A stretch of DNA of 45,810 nt from assembly GCF_001186125.1 (NCBI RefSeq), contig NW_014040153.1, positions 20,212 through 66,021 on the forward strand, in the 5' to 3' direction. The notes below the pieces were generated by a model. The model had not been told where the DNA came from. It ran no database searches and saw nothing but the letters and a program-made list of their open reading frames with translations. This document shows positions 43,690 through 45,810 of the stretch, piece by piece (position 1 is the first letter of the stretch; each line of letters begins with the position of its first letter). The position numbers and the translations under genes are program-made. The stretch is from Sphaeroforma arctica JP610. Lineage: Eukaryota; Opisthokonta; Ichthyosporea; Ichthyophonida.

Positions 43690-44820
43690 GCATGAAAAAG
43701 ATGTATGATCATGTCCGGAAGAGCTGCAATGCGTGCCAGGCGTTCGCTGAGGAACTAGGCTTGGCGAAAGGCTTGCTGCTGCTGCCAGTGCGCCCATAAG
43801 AGGTCATGCGCGAGATAAGCATGAATTTCATGGACTTTAACACCGTTAACGGACAATCCAAGGTCTTGCTGGTAGTGGACACGCAGACTAGGATGTTGTT
43901 TGCGCGATTGTGTCCTGTATCGACGGATGGGCCAGGTGTGGTCCGCTTCTTAGAAAAGCATGTGTTGGCGTGGTGATCGCCGGCACGGCTGGTTATGGAC
44001 GCGGACAAGAGGTTCCAGAATGACAATGTTAATCCATTCTGAGAACGGTGGGCATCGAACTACACTGGGTGACGGTCGACAATCATCAGAGCAATAGCAG
44101 ACTGGAGATGTTGAGTAGGACAATGAAGGATTGGTTGCGCCGGGAGATTGAGGCTAAGGATGAATCGCCTCATGCTTGGTTACACTTAGTTTACGATATG
44201 GTGCGGGTGTACTGGGTGACGGCCGACAATCATCAGAGCAACGGCAGACCGGAGACGTTGATTAGGACAATTAAGTATTGGTTGCGCCGGGAGATTGAGG
44301 CTAATGATGAATCGCCTCATGCTTGGTTACACTTGGGTTCACGATATGGTGCGGATGTACAATACCACCAGGACCTCGGTGGCAGGGTTTGTGCCATATT
44401 TCCACCTGACAGGGAGGGACTTTAATGTACAGGTTAGTCCGAAGTTACAGGACAGGGTGTTGTCCTTGTTGGAGTCAGAGCAAGGCACAGGCGATGGTCC
44501 GTGACGCGGTAGCAGCGGTCAGGGACAGGCGGGCTCGACTGGAACAGCAGACAAGTCGGCGGGAGGATGTCCCTCTGTTGGCAGTCTGCTCGAGGGTCTG
44601 GTATCGGCTGCGAGGGAAGTCTCACGACCTGTCTTCGCGGTGGGGTGGACCGGCGCGTGTAGTGGCGGTTCAAGCACCCTTTACGCATACGGTTGAGATG
44701 CCTGATGGATCTCGCCGTACTTTCTTGAGGGAGGAGTTGAAGCCGCACGTTGAGAAGCTCTCGGAGCAAGAGGAACGGCGCTCTGTGGTGGCTAATATAT
44801 CATTCACATCTGACTGAGCA
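43690..44820 (+). mobile_element. gypsy B integrase region
   Basis: The zinc-region end KSCNACQAF lies near 43,720. Core blocks are MNFMDFNTVNGQSKVLLVVD, LVMDADKRFQ and WVTVDNHQSN, the last standing where gypsy integrases have HPQ(T/S)xG before the catalytic Glu. A C-terminal block, SSRWGGPARVVAV followed by MPDGSRRTFLREELKPH, resembles the GPY/F module. These place the element in Ty3/gypsy. Confidence 0.75.
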
Positions 44821-45240
44821 GCAGGATGGCTACCGTCAAGCGTTGGGTCATGCCATGCGTAGAAGACGCGTGTCTGGTCGGGTGAGCTTTGTTCAGCCTG
44901 GGGACGCTGGGAATTCTGGTGTGACGAGGCGAATCTGCCAGTTTATGCACCACTGGTGGACGGCGAAGACGGGAAGAAGGTGCTTGGTGAGGACTATCAG
45001 GTCTTGTTGATGCGGGTGTTACCGCTGAAGAAGAGTCGTGATGTATTTAAGAGGAAGATCTTGAATGGCTTCGCTTTTGCACAGTCGGCGTTCTACAAGA
45101 AGCAGCATCTACACTTGGGGTGAACTACAGATAGCAGATAATGTATCTGAGCTGCCGTCGCGTCATTAGTTATAGTGCCTGCGTTAGTTTGTTGACAAAT
45201 TCTCAGACCGTTGAGAAGAACTCTATCCTCCACGAGGGGG

Positions 45241-45810
45241 TGATGATGTAAGGATATCTTGTGTATAGTGTATATAGTGTAGGTAGTGAGGGCTACCCAC
45301 AGTCTGGCTATGAAAGTTGCATAAGGAACTATGTTATCTATCCTAGCGAGGGGTTGTGATTGACATTGGGTGGAATATTAGGGGTGTTAGCCTGAGAGTA
45401 TAACCCTAGGGGTATAAGTAGTTTGGTTAGGTGGCTAACCTAGGCCTGGGACTCGATTAAACCAAGCCTGGGACCTGGGGAAGGGTCAGCTTTAGAGTTA
45501 CCCATAAGCAGAGGCCGGGAAGAGCCCGTACATAGAGTTGCCTATATTGTGAGGCCTGAGGGTCTCAGATTTGAGAGACTCGGGTTTTGGCTCAAAGATG
45601 AGTCATCATCAAATATTATGTAGTCGCGACCACTGTTGTGGGGCAGGACTACTTTGGGAGTAAATTGATAATATTACTAACAAACATATTTGACTATATA
45701 GATAGAGTGTGTGGCAGGGGAACTGCCACACGCTACACTACTAAACTAATAACCTAGTGAATAAACCTGTAATTTGTGCTAGTCTATCTATTGTTTAGAA
45801 TCACTAACAA
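45241..45810 (+). repeat. Probable 3' LTR of gypsy B
   Basis: CACGAGGGGG is directly followed by TGATGATGTAAGG, a purine tract then TG, the standard polypurine-tract/LTR junction. The following 570 bp are non-coding with internal short repeats (GTGTATAGTGTATATAGTGTA, GGCCTGGGACT/GCCTGGGACCT). The end is at or beyond the window edge, and no 5' LTR is available to confirm the boundary. Confidence 0.55.

Larger units (their letters stand above)
41440..45810 (+). mobile_element. Ty3/gypsy element on the plus strand (gypsy B), broken and 5'-truncated
   Basis: Fossil element. It begins within reverse transcriptase (TFVGMPFGIKPAS near 41,461). It continues with the post-palm region and RNase H (41,564-42,400, with MYCDACDSVGVSG, YHITDKEAIAIVY and HVPGELNPVADVQSR), a methyltransferase-like segment (42,460-42,800), an acidic spacer (43,028-43,640), integrase (43,690-44,820) and a probable LTR from 45,241. 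Its coding strand is G-rich, unlike the C-rich copia. Sequence motifs differ from gypsy A and gypsy C, so it is a third gypsy lineage. It is broken, about ten breaks, and its 5' half is not in the window. Confidence 0.8.

Noticed and set aside
43120-43797. 225-codon minus-strand Ser/Pro-rich frame
   Set aside because: Antisense shadow of the gypsy B spacer between the methyltransferase-like segment and integrase.

Overview
The window is nuclear DNA of a eukaryote. It carries one recognisable host gene, split into 21 exons by short AT-rich GT-AG introns, in a landscape dominated by decayed LTR retrotransposons. Coding exons are GC-balanced; introns and intergenic DNA are AT-rich with many short tandem repeats. 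A fused NADH-type glutamate synthase with a HRGACGCE signature, dense introns, mixed Ty1/copia and Ty3/gypsy elements and a short TTTAGGG-type interstitial tract fit a free-living or symbiotic protist. A unicellular relative of animals such as an ichthyosporean is a guess, not a demonstrated assignment.

Layout. 1-5,731: no gene recognised; poly-C edge, an inverted-repeat-bounded segment (198-841), minisatellites, microsatellites and a degenerate direct-repeat pair. 5,732-17,051, minus strand: a complete NADH-dependent glutamate synthase (GOGAT) gene, about 2,096 codons. I could place all 21 exons with reading phase kept at every junction. It has every expected domain: glutamine amidotransferase, central domain, FMN/3Fe-4S synthase domain, GXGXG domain, linker, and the FAD/NAD(P) small-subunit half. 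17,052-22,147: no gene recognised; AT-rich DNA with a 7-bp minisatellite.

22,148 to about 35,515, plus strand: a broken Ty1/copia element whose middle is occupied by a nested, younger, broken Ty3/gypsy element (25,446-33,602) with its own long terminal repeats and a 382-bp assembly gap. 35,520-39,000: unrecognised minus-strand open frames, a 357-bp tandem duplication with a telomere-like tract at its junction, and a truncated inverted copy of the same copia family (about 37,190-38,478). 39,000-41,440, minus strand: a Ty3/gypsy remnant. About 41,440-45,810, plus strand: a second, different Ty3/gypsy remnant running into a probable LTR at the window edge.

The most interesting signal is that three separate LTR-element lineages here (the copia element and two gypsy elements) each carry a similar extra segment. 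Its motifs resemble the methyltransferase-like region of DIRS elements: an FxPxxxDxFA block followed by an NPxW-like block. In both gypsy elements it sits between RNase H and integrase; in the copia element it follows the pre-integrase region.
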